A DNA stretch of 64,000 nucleotides from Solanum dulcamara (GCF_947179165.1 NC_077238.1:82365757-82429756); one strand, 5' to 3'. Shown: positions 36,562 through 48,245, numbered from the stretch's first letter. Numbers and translations are program-made. The notes: a model not told the origin generated them from the sequence alone.

Positions 36562-37870
36562 TGGATTTTAAGGTTCATTTTCTTATCTTTTGCTTGAACC
36601 CCATGTTGAATTTCAGCTTTAGTTTCAGTTTAATGTATGTGATCAATCTTGTATTAATGTTTTCATATGCTTATGAGTCCTCTTCTTTTTTTTTTTTTTT
36701 TGTGTGTGTTTGTATGATTTGAATTTGCTTTAATTGAACTGGGTTGTTGATAATTTTCAGAAAAGTTTGCAACTTTTTGCTGTAGAAGCTTTTGAAGTTT
36801 GGATTTTGTTTGCTCAAGTCAGATTCTTTGGATTTTAAGGTTCATATTCTTATCTTTTTCCTGAACCCCATGTTGAATTTCAGCTTTGATGTCAGTTGAA
36901 TGTATGTGATCAATGTTGTGTTATTAGTGTTATATGCTTCTGGAGTCCAATCTTTCTGTTTCTCTCTCCCTCTCCCTCTCTCTCTTTTTCTTTTTAAATT
37001 TCTTTTGTGCCTGTATGATTTGAATTTGCATTAATTGAAGTGGGTTGTTGATGATTTTCAGAAAAGTTTACAACTTTTTGCTGTAGAAGCTTTTGAAGTT
37101 TGGATTTTGTTTGCTCAAGTCAGATTCTTTGGATTTTAAGGTTCATATTCTTATCTTTTTCCTGAACCTCATGTTGAATTTCAGCTTTGATTTCAGTTGA
37201 ATGTATGTGATCAATGTTGTGTTATTAGTGTTATATGCTTATGGAGTCCAATTTTTCTGTTTCTCTCTCACTCTCTCTCTCTCTTTTTCTTTTTAAATTT
37301 CTGTTGTGCCTGTATGATTTGAATTTGCATTAATTGAAGTGGGTTGTTGATGATTTTCAGAAAAGTTTGCAACTTTTTGCTGTAGAAGCTTTTGAAGTTT
37401 GGATTTTGTTTGCTCAAGTCAGATTCTTTGGATTTTAAGGTTCATATTCTTATCTTTTTCCTGAACCTCATGTTGAATTTCAGCTTTGATTTCAGTTGAA
37501 TGTATGTGATCAATGTTGTGTTATTATTGTTATATGCTTATGGAGTCCAATTTTTCTGTTTCTCTCACTCTCTCTCTCTCTTTTTCTTTTTAAATTTCTG
37601 TTGTGCCTGTATGATTTGAATTTGCATTAATTGAAGTGGGTTGTTGATGATTTTCAGAAAAGTTTGAAACTTTTTGCTGTGGAAGCTTTCGAAATTTGGA
37701 TTTTAAAGTTCATATTCTTATCTTACCTGAACCCCATGTGGAGTTTCAGCTGTAGTTTCAGTTGATTCTTGAATTCTATTTCCTTTTGTTTTTCTTTTTT
37801 TAAAAAAAAATTCTATTGTGCTGTATGGTTTGAATTTGCCTTATTGAATTGGATTGTCGATAATTTTCAG
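36562..37870. repeat. 300-bp tandem array in PHR1-like leader region
   Basis: Head-to-tail copies begin with 'ggattttaaggttcat' near 36562, 36830, 37131, 37430 and (decayed) 37698: five partial or full units, spacing about 268-301 bp. Each carries 'tcagctttgatttcagttga'-type sequence, 'gtatgtgatcaat', a pyrimidine microsatellite of TC repeats, 'gtatgatttgaatttgc' and a splice-acceptor-like 'gattttcagaaaagttt'. The array lies at the start of the gene's long 5' leader region. Confidence 0.85.
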
Positions 37871-37914
37871 AAAGGTAGCAACTTTTTGCTTGGAAATACT
37901 TCATTTTAAGCATA

Positions 37915-38026
37915 GGGTCTATCGGAAACAACCTCTCTATCTCTACGAGGTAGGGGTAAGGTCTGCGTATACCCTACCCTCTCCAGACCCCACTTGTGGA
38001 ATTACATTGGGTATGTTGTTGTTGTT
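37915..38026 (+). mobile_element. TS/RTE-type tail
   Basis: Reads 'ggtctatcggaaacaacc', 'tctctatctctacgaggtag', 'ggtaaggtctgcgtatac', 'ccagaccccacttgtgg', then 'gggtatgttgttgttgtta'. This is the near-complete 3' tail shared by tobacco-type TS SINEs and Solanaceae RTE LINEs, with its terminal TTG repeat. It lies in the PHR1-like leader region. Confidence 0.75.
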
Positions 38027-39165
38027 AGAAACTTTTTGTTTTAGTCTTTTGAAGTTTGGATTTTGATTGCTTATGTCGTTCTTAGGGAGCTGGCTTAAGT
38101 TGATTCTTTGACTGTCATTTTGTTCCTTTTTTTCCCTTTGGTTTCTAATGACCACGTTGAGATCGTTAGGCGATAGAAAATGATGAGTAGTAATTTGGGC
38201 CAAACTTCATTTGAATTGCAGGGTTGTTTAAAGTGAAATGGAGTCTCTCTGGTTGTGTTGATGGAGGTTGATGGTATGAATCGATTGATTGGAAAGTGTC
38301 GTTGGAGTTGGTTTAGTTGTAATTGTAGTCTTTTTCTTTTTTACTTGTCCTGGTCATTTGGTACTAGGTTTCTTGTTATCTTTCTTGCTTAGGATATGTA
38401 TGATGGTAAAAAAATGTCGAGAAGTAACCAAAGAAAAAGAGTCCAAATAGAGTGGAATGGATATTGAGGATTCATATACTCCGATGGCCGATGTCAACTA
38501 GATTGGAGTTTAGCTGTAGTAGATCTTGTTGTTGCACTAGTTACCTTGCTTAGCAGGTCTTCCTTATACCTGTCTAGAAATCTTTGTCTTGTAGAGCCCG
38601 CCTTATCAATATAGCTGCAGCTTTCCATGACTTTAATGACTAGCCTGCTACTAATATATTATTCCTTTGTAAAACGGGTTTTACAGTAGGAAGAGTTTTG
38701 AATTATGGATTTGTTTGCTCTATTCCCACATTATGAGCAAATGTAACAAGAAAAAAAAATATTTGGAGCTGAAAATTCTAAGGGACTTAGGTTCCAAATT
38801 CGTTTGCCTTGAGCAACAGGAGAATCATTATCTCAATGGAAGCCTAATGGGTTGTGAAATTGTTTACTTATCTATCATGGATTCTGGTAGAAATTGAAAT
38901 TGTGGTGTGCATTGTCATAAATGGCTGTATTCTATATCAGTAATTTTTGCATTCTGCTAGAAATCGGAATGTTGGAGTTGAATTGACCATACTAGGTGCT
39001 TACTATAGTTTAATCTGATAGCGTTGAAACATTTTCAAAAATTGTCATAAAATATGAGGTACTATGATATATTGGTTAATTAGTATTGTTTGTAGTGCAA
39101 CATACACATAAGTATTCATAAAAAAAAAAACAGAATTTTTGAAGCCAAAAAAGAGACATACATAG

Positions 39166-39328
39166 AGCCTGTTTGGATGGGCTTATTGCTTTTGGCTTCT
39201 TCTTGTTTTGTCTTTTTGACTTAAAAACAAGTTTTATAAGCACTTTTAAAATTTACCCAAACACTCCAAAAGTTCTTAAAAGCTATTTTGGCTTAAAAAC
39301 ACTTAAAATGAGCCAATCCAAACAGGCT
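39166..39328. mobile_element. MITE in PHR1-like leader intron
   Basis: 163 bp with inverted ends AGCCTGTTTGGATGGGCTTA and (read in reverse) AGCCTGTTTGGATTGGCTC. The inside is built from 'cttaaaaacaagt', 'ataagcactttt' and 'ggcttaaaaacactt', the style of a widespread plant hAT-like MITE. No clear target duplication. A decayed relative lies near 15415-15670. Confidence 0.7.
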
Positions 39329-40021
39329 AATAGCCTTAAACATAAATGTATTACGTATTTCTCTAGCTTTTTGGTGCAACATGGCCTTCGTAAATGATGT
39401 ATCTTGTATTCATAGTAGCTATGACCAGAGCTTTGCGCACTTTTAACACACTGTTTTAGTGATGTCATACCATTCATAAAGATATCAATACTAATAAAAG
39501 AAAGTATTATCTCGAACTTGGGATTTTGAGGCTTTCGATGTTGCATGCATTTGGCCTATCTTTGGCAGCATTTACAATGTAAGTTTGGTAGCTTCAAGAA
39601 GGTAATTATTCTCTATGATATCATTCTGCGGTCAAAAACATAGCTTAAAGGTGATTCATGTTGGACAGATGTGGGTTCCAGTATGCACAATTGGCATAAG
39701 AATGATATGCAATATTGAACCAAAATAAGGCTTATATGTTAGCTGAATTCGGACTGAAAGAACATGTGAAGTAGGAGGCATTAGCAATTTATTCAACTGT
39801 TGATGTAGGGCTGTAAAGTTGCCATTCTTCTGTGAACAGCAATCAAAGGATGGTTGAAATTTGCTTCCTTGTTTTGCTTTGTCTTGATTTTTTTTTGTTT
39901 AATGTGCATATGAAGAATTCTCAAGTATTTTGTGTGAATTTATCACCTTTCATCAGCAATCAACTTTCTCTAAGTTGTCTTCATTTCCTTGTAAATATAG
40001 TGGATCAAGTATCACTTAAAA

Positions 40022-40150
40022 GGGAGAATCTTAGTAGTTCAGTTGGTTGGCTACCTACCTGAACTTTCACCTTGTTGGTGAAGGTTCGATTCCTCACCTT
40101 GCAATCCCCTCCCCCATTTCCCCTTCCCCTACCCACAATTTTGTGGAAAA
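40022..40150 (+). mobile_element. tRNA-derived SINE with target duplication
   Basis: The tRNA-like head has an A box (TTAGTAGTTCAGTTGG) and a B box (GGTTCGATTCC), followed by a C-rich body ('ccctcccccatttcccc', 'ttcccctaccc'). The flanks 'aagtatcacttaaaa' (40007-40021) and 'aagtgtcgcttaaaa' (40151-40165) match at all but two positions and mark the target duplication. It is located in the PHR1-like leader, about 560 bp before the start codon. Confidence 0.75.
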
Positions 40151-40580
40151 AAGTGTCGCTTAAAATTCCTAAAGGAGTAAAAGGTTTTACGGTTGGTCAT
40201 GGACCTGTTCTTCCTTTAAGTATGCTGGTTGGTGGATCATCAATTTTTTTCTCACAGTTGCTTAAAGTCTGTCTTTCTTCCAATATGGATGTGATATCTC
40301 TAGAGAGAATCCATCTATTTCCTGATCAGTAGCTATCTTCTTCCAGCTTAATGATCATATTTCGCATCAGGAGTTCAGATTGCTGTATTATGCTCATCGC
40401 TATGTGTTCTTTTCTCTGTGAAATACCTGGAAATTTTTCCCACGTCAACCTTTAAAATTCTTGTTGGTTATTGTGAATGGTCACATGTCATGATTGGATC
40501 AGGTGTCGATTTATAATTTTCTCGATCAGTTTCACTCATACTCCAACTTCATTGATGTAGCTTTGTCTTTTTTGGCACAG

Positions 40581-40744
40581 ATGTACGGTGTACAAGGAGG
40601 AGAACCTTCATTGTAAAATTCGTCTTTTGACTGAGTGGCACAACGGAGTGGGTTGAAACTGTTGTGTTAATCTTAAAGTCTCTATTAATTCAATTTATGG
40701 GAAAAAATGAACATGCGCCGTGCATTATGTATTCAAAGATCTAG
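40581..40744 (+). promoter_or_regulatory. Two uORFs ahead of the PHR1-like start
   Basis: An acceptor (ttggcacag) ends at 40580 and is followed at once by an ATG opening an 11-codon frame, MYGVQGGEPSL then stop (40581-40616). A second upstream ATG at 40697 opens a 15-codon frame, [15 protein letters not shown] (40697-40744), which runs out of frame across the main ATG at 40707. Both would reduce translation of the main frame if the leader is used as inferred. Confidence 0.6.
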
Positions 40745-43700
40745 TGAAGCACAGCACAGTAACATGGGTGTCTGTGGAGCTATGTCGACATCTTTATATA
40801 TTTTGCCGTCATTGGAAGAGAAGTATATAAAAGTTCCAGATTCTCTTCATGTGCTCACAGAAAAGGAACAAACCACAAACCTCATTACCTCACAAGCAAT
40901 CCCGTCAGCATCTAAGAGTGGAACAGTAGGGCATCTATTATCTTCCTCTTCTGGACCCCTCAAAGATTTTCACCTTTCTTTTACCTTCTCTCAAGAAAAT
41001 AGGCCATGTAACTATCCATTTATTTCAAGTGAAGCTTCTGTGGCAACCTGCCAATCTTCACTCTCAAGCATACATTCAACATCATTGGATAATTACCCCA
41101 TGGAGAACAGCAATAATTCCTGGGGCAAAGATGCTTATCATGACTCTATCGATTTTTCTACGAATGTTCCTGTTCAGAATGACCAAGTCGAAAGCCCTGC
41201 AATTGTCATGACATCTGATGACCAGGCTAAGAGATCTGATTGGCAGGAGTGGGCTGATCAGCTAATTAATGATGATGATGTTTTGGATTCGAGCTGGAGC
41301 AATATTCTTGTTGATATCAATCCTCCAGAAACTAAGGTTCGTTCCGTAACCTTTATGCTAATGTTTCCTTTGTGGGTGCAGTATGCACCTTTTTGTTTGT
41401 TTCAGAGCCGTTTGTTTGGGCAGGTTAATCACCATTGCATTTATCATAGAAATTTCTCTTTTTTGTTTATGTGCATTAAACAAAACTTTATATTGTTGTA
41501 CACTTTAAACACATCTTTGCATAGGAACCACTCTTGATTGTATGGTACGAGTTCCTTGTTTTCTTTATGCTTTATTTGACATTGATTTCTCATATTTCAA
41601 ATCAGTTTCTGGGAGCATCTGAAGTCCTTGCTTGCCAGTCCGATCCTCTTCCTCCTCCTCTTCCTGCTTCTGCTGCATCGTCTGGGCAAAGTTTCCCAGT
41701 TGGTAGCCCATCGTCTACCGCAGCGCTGACAAAGCCTCGCATGCGATGGACACCCGAGCTTCACGAAGTCTTTGTAGAAGCTGTCAGTAAGCTCGGTGGT
41801 AGTGAAAGTGCGTAGACCTCTTTGTTTCTATGTTCTGTTTCACATTTTAGCTATTAGGATAAGTAAGAGTTAACGTTTAACATTATTATATCGGATTCAT
41901 GAATTTGACTTTACAGAAGCTACACCAAAGGGAGTCTTGAAGCTCATGAATGTTGAAGCCCTAACCATCTATCATGTCAAAAGCCACTTACAGGTATAAT
42001 AAATCCTTCTCATTAACCTTTTATGGGGTGACAATTTATTTACCTTATACATCTCATTTTGCATTTCAGAAATATAGAACTGCCAGATACAAACCAGAAC
42101 CCTGGGAAGGTAGAAATTTCCTCTTTGATTAGTTGATAAACTTTTGCATCCGTCAAGGGCTCAGCATACATCTTGTTAAGACGAAAAACATGCTTGTTAC
42201 ATCTCTATGCTTGTGTTTCCTTCATCTCTAGTTTCCTGTGCATGTGTCAAAGTGATGCCCAACTGTGAATAAAATTAGGGATCTAAGTTAAATTTGTTGA
42301 TGGTCTACTGGACGTTCCCACAGCTTTTGAGATGAAAAGATTGAAATTCAGGAGATCGTAATCTCATTGCAGGAACACCGGAAAAGAAGACCATCAGTGT
42401 GACAGAGATGCCATCTGTGGACCTGAAAACGTAAGTATTTGCTGTCACACTATGCATATCTATTGATTATGCAGCCATCACACATCTTGGATATGTGTTC
42501 ATTATGGAGCATAACGTTACACACAATGTCATATGAGCAAAGTTTATTCGATTGTCATTTTTACTAAAAAGTCCATGTAAGAATGTGTTATTTTATGACT
42601 GCAGATATCACTCCCTCCCCGTCTTTTTTATTTTAATTTAGTTTGACTAGCCAAAAAATTAAAATTCAGTCCCAAAGTACAAATGAAGATCATCATTTAC
42701 AAACTTGGCATTTACATGCATGGTTTGTCCATGTCCTTCTGTTTGGAAGCATCGATAGAAGGGTCGGAAGTGTAGCATACAGAATTCTTGTGATAGCAGC
42801 TAAATTCTAATTTAATTCTGGTTGCAATTTCCGTTCCCTGGATGATGCAGTTGAAGTTCTTGTTTTGTCATGTCCGATTGTTAAAACTATAACTGCATTT
42901 TGGTAATAGGACCATGGGGATAACAGAAGCACTAAGAATGCAGATGGAAGTCCAAAAGCAGCTTCATGAGCAACTTGAGGTGTGTAAACGATCAAAGTCT
43001 CCACCGTTACTCATGTATCTATTCTTGATCCTATTTTCATTGTCAAATCAGAAGTCAATCTTTGAATAATTGAGAATGCAATCTCAAAAATCCTGTGCAT
43101 TGTGCATCTGTGTAGACACATATCCAAATCTATCTCTATTTTAGCAACATCTCGATGTATTCGAATGTGAAGTTATGATATTGTTCTGGTTTGAATCCTT
43201 GCGGGGATGAGGGAGAGCACACCACATTAAACAACTTGAAACTCCCTCAAATTGCAGATGACATGGTCACTTACTCCATTTTAGCTGATCATTAGTTATG
43301 GCATATGTAGCGGAAAAAATATCTGTATTACTTATGTGGCTGGTAGTTAGAAGCTTTGCTGAGTGAAACTACTTGAAAACAGACCCTAAGTCACCAAAAC
43401 AGCGCCTAGTACTGCACAGTTGAAAAGAATTACTTCTCTCAACTTGGAGCTTGTGTTGCTCGGACTCTTCAAAAATGCTGACGGGTGCTTGTCGGATCTT
43501 CCAAAAGTAGTACATTTTTAGAGGATCCAACAGGGGTGAGGCAATATTTTTGGATAGTCTGAGCAATATAGCTTGGAGCTGATTCCTTTATCATCTTTTC
43601 TCCTTTTCATGTTTCCTATTTATTAGTCTTTGATCACCTCTAATACTTGTATTTTCTATCAACTATGGTGATTTAAAAAAAATTCTATCAAGTATATTTA

Positions 43701-44065
43701 TAATTGGAACATATCTCTTTGCTCAGATCCAGAGAAAGTTGCAGTTAAGGATCGAAGAACAAGGTAAATACCTTGAAATGATGTTTGAGAAGACGAAGGA
43801 CATTGGGAAAGATGTAAAGGTATCATCGTCAAGAACAAATGAACATCCTTCACCATCCACCAAGACAAAGCATTCACCTCCCAACGACAAATCAGAAGCA
43901 CTCGAGAAAGATCCTGTAAGTTTGAATGATCGTTCAAGTTCTGGAGGGAACTCACCGGACAAGAAAGCTCATGCAGATCATGAATCAGATGATACACACT
44001 TGTGTTGTTCACCTCCATCGAAACGAGCAAAACCGGAGGAAACATCAGGTCTTGATGAATCTTGA
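40707..44065 (+). CDS. PHR1-like MYB-CC transcription factor
   Basis: Member of the PHR1/PHL group that binds P1BS elements and drives phosphate-starvation genes. Exons 40707-41336, 41606-41807, 41917-41993, 42070-42109, 42373-42430, 42910-42979 and 43727-44065 join to 471 residues. The start [13 protein letters not shown] matches the family opening. [18 protein letters not shown] (about 188-205) is the conserved pre-MYB motif. The single MYB domain is about 255-310 ([48 protein letters not shown]). The MYB-CC coiled coil is about 336-382 ([28 protein letters not shown]). The Ser/Lys-rich C-terminus ends with [11 protein letters not shown]. Nuclear action and regulation by SPX proteins are known for the family, not shown here. 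A long repeat-rich leader (36.4-40.7 kb) precedes it, including a possible 5' UTR exon at 38221-38272. Confidence 0.92.
43451..43571. mobile_element. hAT-like MITE with 8-bp target duplication
   Basis: 121 bp, left end TTGTGTTGCTCGGACTCTTC, right end (reversed) CTATATTGCTCAGACTATCC, with internal 'gtcggatctt' and 'aggatccaac' arms. The direct repeat cttggagc flanks it (43443-43450 and 43572-43579). Same family as 25317-25438 and 17679-17767. It lies in the last intron of the PHR1-like gene. Confidence 0.75.
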
Positions 44066-44625
44066 CAGACTCATTTGAAATGTGAATTGTCTTTGCAAAT
44101 ATTGTTGACTTGATGAAAGCTTTTGGCTTAAAAATAATTGTCTTTTTTTCTTGTTTCATTCACTTTTCCCCGATCTTAAGGATCGACTGTGTTCTTCACT
44201 AATCATGACATGACTCAAACCACCATCTCGTAGGTTTACGAGTATGCTAATAGACACAGTATCTTTCTGTCCTACAAGAAAGTAGCTTGTTTGTCATACT
44301 GATTGTTTCATTGAATGTATCAATCATCATTCTCTATAGGCTTAACATGGAGGCACCTAAAGTTGCCATAATTTTCCGTTTAAACACCTCAAGTAGGCCT
44401 TGCTCCGATTGAACACACCCATACTAAGCTCAAAGTGTACCAATTAGACACATTTCGCTGACATGGCTGATTCTTCTTCTTTCATTCGAACTAAAGAACT
44501 TAAATTTGGGTCTGTTTGATGGTTAGAGGAGAAATGAAGAGGAGCCGGATGCCTCTGACCAACATACATATAATAACCAATACGTACAAAAGAAAAGAGA
44601 TACAATCGATGTCACAAACGTTACA

Positions 44626-45171
44626 TTACACCAGTTGTAACCAGATTACAATAACCAATACATACATAAGGAAAGAGCTGCAACCTATGACACAAACAGT
44701 ACCAGCTAAACCAACAGAATGTGCTAAAGTAGCATATGTCCCTGTTACAAATGCAATTACAACAGCTGACATTGCCACAAACTGCAAATAAGATGCAATC
44801 TTATAAAGGCGTAGTATAACTATCAACTCTGTAACCATTAACCCTTCAACTGACCCTGGTACATGTGTTATACTTGCTCCCATGGCGAAGTAGGTGAATA
44901 CAGCAGCAGCTGAACATGTAAACGCGATGGCATTTGTAACAACAAATGCACCAAATGCTCTACTCCTTAATAGAATCGCCATCCCTTTATCAAGGCTAAC
45001 ACTATCACTGTCAAAACCTCCAGGCAATGTAAAACCAGCTGTGAATGTCACTGTCATTATTAGAGCAGCCACAACTAGATGTATTTGAGCTGCCTTCATA
45101 ACATTTTCGCGGGATTTTTCTGGATCCTGCCTTATAAATATAGCCATTCCTTCCCAAAATTCATTATCCAT
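44626..45171 (-). CDS. PGG-domain membrane protein 1
   Basis: Single-exon gene for a four-helix membrane protein made of a PGG domain only; in ankyrin proteins of the ACD6 type this domain forms the membrane part. Start MDNEFWEGMAIFIRQ gives 181 residues. Domain landmarks are AAQIHLVVAALIMTVTFTAG, then FTLPGGFDSD (the Pro-Gly-Gly), then three more hydrophobic helices ending AFVTGTYATLAHSVG and a last helix. No ankyrin repeats lie upstream. A TATA box (CTATATAATG, about 45190-45199) sits only about 20 bp before this ATG, so the next Met codons (residues 9 or 27) may be the true start. First of four tandem copies, convergent with the PHR1-like gene. Confidence 0.75.
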   Translation of the reverse strand: MDNEFWEGMAIFIRQDPEKSRENVMKAAQIHLVVAALIMTVTFTAGFTLPGGFDSDSVSLDKGMAILLRSRAFGAFVVTNAIAFTCSAAAVFTYFAMGASITHVPGSVEGLMVTELIVILRLYKIASYLQFVAMSAVVIAFVTGTYATLAHSVGLAGTVCVIGCSSFLMYVLVIVIWLQLV

Positions 45172-46004
45172 GGTTGCAAAGTAACAACCATTATATAGAA
45201 ATATTAGACTTAGCTTCTTCATGAATCTCAAAAATAGAAAAATAAAAAGTAACATTGATTGTCTTGACTAGAAGAAAGGAATAATTTGCTTAGCTTTTTG
45301 CCTTCATATAAAAGAAAGGGATAATATTTAATTTGTTGTTTTCTTGTTTTGCCTTTTGGATAGAGGATCTTTCAGTCCTACAAGAAAGTAGCATGTCTGC
45401 CATACTAGTTGTTTCATTGAATGTATCAATCATCATTCTATATAGGCTTAATACATACAGAGACATCTAAACTTTCCACAATTTTTCATTTAAACACCTC
45501 AACTAGGCCTCATTCCGATTGATCACACTTGTAGTAGGCTCAAAGTGTACCAATCAGACGCATTTTGCTGACATGGTTGATAGCATATTTTGGTTTAGTT
45601 TTATGATTACTATGCTATATATGATATATCCTAGGAACCAATATATACATATACTAATTTTTGAACACGTGTTTTATTCAATATTAATCAGGGGTGTATA
45701 GAAAATTTATCAACAAAAATATCTTGTTGTGTTTATGTTTTGTTCAATTTTGGCCAAAACATCCCTTAATTATACTTGTGACATAAATTATATCCTTAAA
45801 GTATCGCCATGGGCAAAAGATATGCTTATTAATTCTGAAAGTTGACAAGTTCCATCCAACTTCTAGAGTGATTTAGGCATATAAACCAAGATAATATATT
45901 ACATAGTACAATAAAAAGAATTCAGAATAAGTTTGACATAAAAGTTCTCTTAACTACAAAGCTTCCACTTATTTACATTAATATGTCAAACAATATTAGA
46001 TAGT

Positions 46005-46112
46005 GACGGAGCCAGAATTTTCACTAAGACAATTCAAAATATAAAGAAGCACATAAACGAAGAAGACACAATTCCTGGCTCGTTAGTAAAATTTCTGGCT
46101 CCGCCACTACTG
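46005..46112. mobile_element. Fold-back MITE at the 3' end of PGG gene 2
   Basis: About 105 bp with inverted arms: 'agtgacggagccagaatttt' at the left and (reversed) 'agtggcggagccagaaattt' at the right. The right arm supplies the TAG stop codon of PGG gene 2 (46107-46109). PGG gene 3 carries a related left arm at about 48207-48235, but there the coding frame ends elsewhere. Confidence 0.65.
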
Positions 46113-46622
46113 ATTTGGTGTTCGTCCACTCAATCCTTTGTAAATAAGATGGAAAACCAACACATAAATAAGGAAAGTGAGGCAACCAATGGAACAAACA
46201 GCAGCAGATAGACCAACTGAATGTGCCAAAGTAGCATACAAACCAGTTACAAATGCAATTACAACAGCTGACATTGATAGAAACTGCAAAATTGTTGCAA
46301 CCCTGTAAATGTTAATCAGAACCCTCAGCTCTTCTTTGGTCGTGGGCCGATGATTCGCTGCCATGACAAAGTAACTAAACACAGCCCCCGCAGAGCATAC
46401 AAAGGCAATGGCATCCGTGATAACGAATACACAAAAAGGCGTTTTCTTTACTAGAATTGCCATCCCTTTATTATGGCTATCGCGATCACTCTCAAAACCT
46501 CCTGGTAGTGTGAAACCGGCTGCAAAGGTTACCGTTACTAGTAGTGTAGCTACAACTAGATGTATTTGAGCTGCATTCATAATATCTTTGATTTTTGTTG
46601 TTTCATTATCATCCGTATTCAT
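46107..46622 (-). CDS. PGG-domain membrane protein 2
   Basis: Single exon, 171 residues, start MNTDDNETTKIKDIMNAAQI. PGG domain with four hydrophobic segments: HLVVATLLVTVTFAAGFTLP, PFCVFVITDAIAFVCSAGAV, QFLSMSAVVIAFVTGLYATL, GCLTFLIYVLVFHLIY. The Pro-Gly-Gly lies at about 41-43. Nothing else is fused to it. The C-terminus SGRTPNQ and its stop come from the abutting MITE. A 30-codon uORF ends at the start codon (ATGA overlap), and a TATA box lies about 110 bp upstream (46731-46740). The function of PGG-only proteins is unknown; membrane location is inferred from the helices. Confidence 0.82.
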   Translation of the reverse strand: MNTDDNETTKIKDIMNAAQIHLVVATLLVTVTFAAGFTLPGGFESDRDSHNKGMAILVKKTPFCVFVITDAIAFVCSAGAVFSYFVMAANHRPTTKEELRVLINIYRVATILQFLSMSAVVIAFVTGLYATLAHSVGLSAAVCSIGCLTFLIYVLVFHLIYKGLSGRTPNQ

Positions 46623-46711
46623 CGTCCTATGTATGAGTGGATGACCTCAACCTTCCTTTTCCTTCCGTCAGAGCTATCTAACCTCTGTTGTGTTGTTAGC
46701 TCCGAATTCAT
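46619..46711 (-). promoter_or_regulatory. 30-codon uORF touching the PGG2 start
   Basis: Upstream frame starting MNSELTTQQRLDSSDGRKRK and ending ..HSYIGR; its TGA overlaps the main ATG as ATGA. It is downstream of the TATA box, so it should be in the mRNA. The same frame exists before PGG3 (48770-48862). Confidence 0.6.
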
Positions 46712-48245
46712 TTACCCTGCTTGCAAAACCATTATATAGAAAAAGTTAATTATATTAGACTCTTCTTCATGAATCTCTGAAATAAGAATCTAAAGTATCA
46801 TTATTTGTATTTGACCAAAAGAAAGGAATTTGTTATTTGCCTTGATTGGAAGAGAGGGATTTGCTAGATAAACTTTCCCTTTGATCAAAAGAAAGGGACA
46901 ATATGTTGTTTGGGTTTTGCTTTATAGTTTCATTTCATGAAACATATATTACTCCAAACTATATTGTAATTCCTCCCTTTCTTTTCACTTTGTTCGTGGT
47001 AGTTAGACTTAGCACAAAGTTTAATCAAGAAAGGAAGATTTTTAAAATCCGTGGTCTTCAATATTCCATTACATTTGAAACGTGTAGTCTTAAACATGCC
47101 TTGTGTGACTATAAAAACTTCTCATTAAAGAAATATAGAAACACTACTGAAAAAACAAGAATTTCCGGCAGACGTTTTTCGGAAATCCACAGAAAATCCG
47201 TCAGAAACTTTATTGACGAGCCAAATCCAACAAATTTTTGACCGGATTCCTGTCGGAAATTCCCCTTTTTCTGGAAAAGCATTTGCAGCCTATCTTGCTA
47301 TATCTTGTACGGTTATACATTACCAGCGTGAACATTGTTTTCTATGAATTAGAAAATCTTACTCCTCAGCAAATAGAAGAGTTTAATGTTATTTTCGTAA
47401 AGAATTTTTATGTTATCAGGTTATATTGACCTGCAAGGTCTTCATTAATCTTGACAGACTTCATTTGAAATGTGAATTGTCTTTGCAAATGCTGTTGACA
47501 GGATGAAAGCTATTGGTTTAAATTATGTCTTTTTTGTTTGTTCTACTTTTCCCCGACCTTAAGGATCGACTGTGTTCTTCACTAATCATGGGATGACTCG
47601 AACCACCATCTCATAGGCTTTCGAGTATGCTAATAGACAAGAGGATCTTTCAGTCCAAAGTAGCTTGTCTGTCATACTGACTGTTTCATTGAATGTATCA
47701 ATCATCATTCTATATAGGCTTAATATGGAGGCACTTAAAGTTGCCACAATTTTCCATTTAAACACCTCAAGTAGGCCGTGTTCACCCATAGTAGGCTCAA
47801 AGTGTACCAATCAGACACGTTTTGCTGACATGGTTGATAGCGTATTTTGGTTTTGTTTTATGATAACTATGCTATATATGAAGATATATACATCTACTAA
47901 TTTTTGAACATGTGTTTTATCCCATATTAATCAGGGGTCTAATAGAAAACTTGTCAGCATATACATCCCTTAATTATACATATGACTTAAATTACATCCT
48001 TAAATACCACCATGGACAAAAGACATGATTATTAGTTCTTAAAGTTAACAAGTTCCATCCAACTTCTATAGTGATTTAGGCATACAAACCAGGATAATAT
48101 ATTACATAGTACAATAATAAGAATTCACAATAATTTTGCTATAAAAGTTTCTCTTAAATACAAAGCTTGCACATATTTACATTAATTAATATGTTAAACA
48201 GTACAAGTAGTGACGGAGCTAGAATTTTCACTAATTAAGACGATT

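Noticed and set aside
40022..40100. tRNA gene on the plus strand
   Set aside because: Same reason: tRNA-like boxes but a C-rich body and flanking duplication of a SINE.
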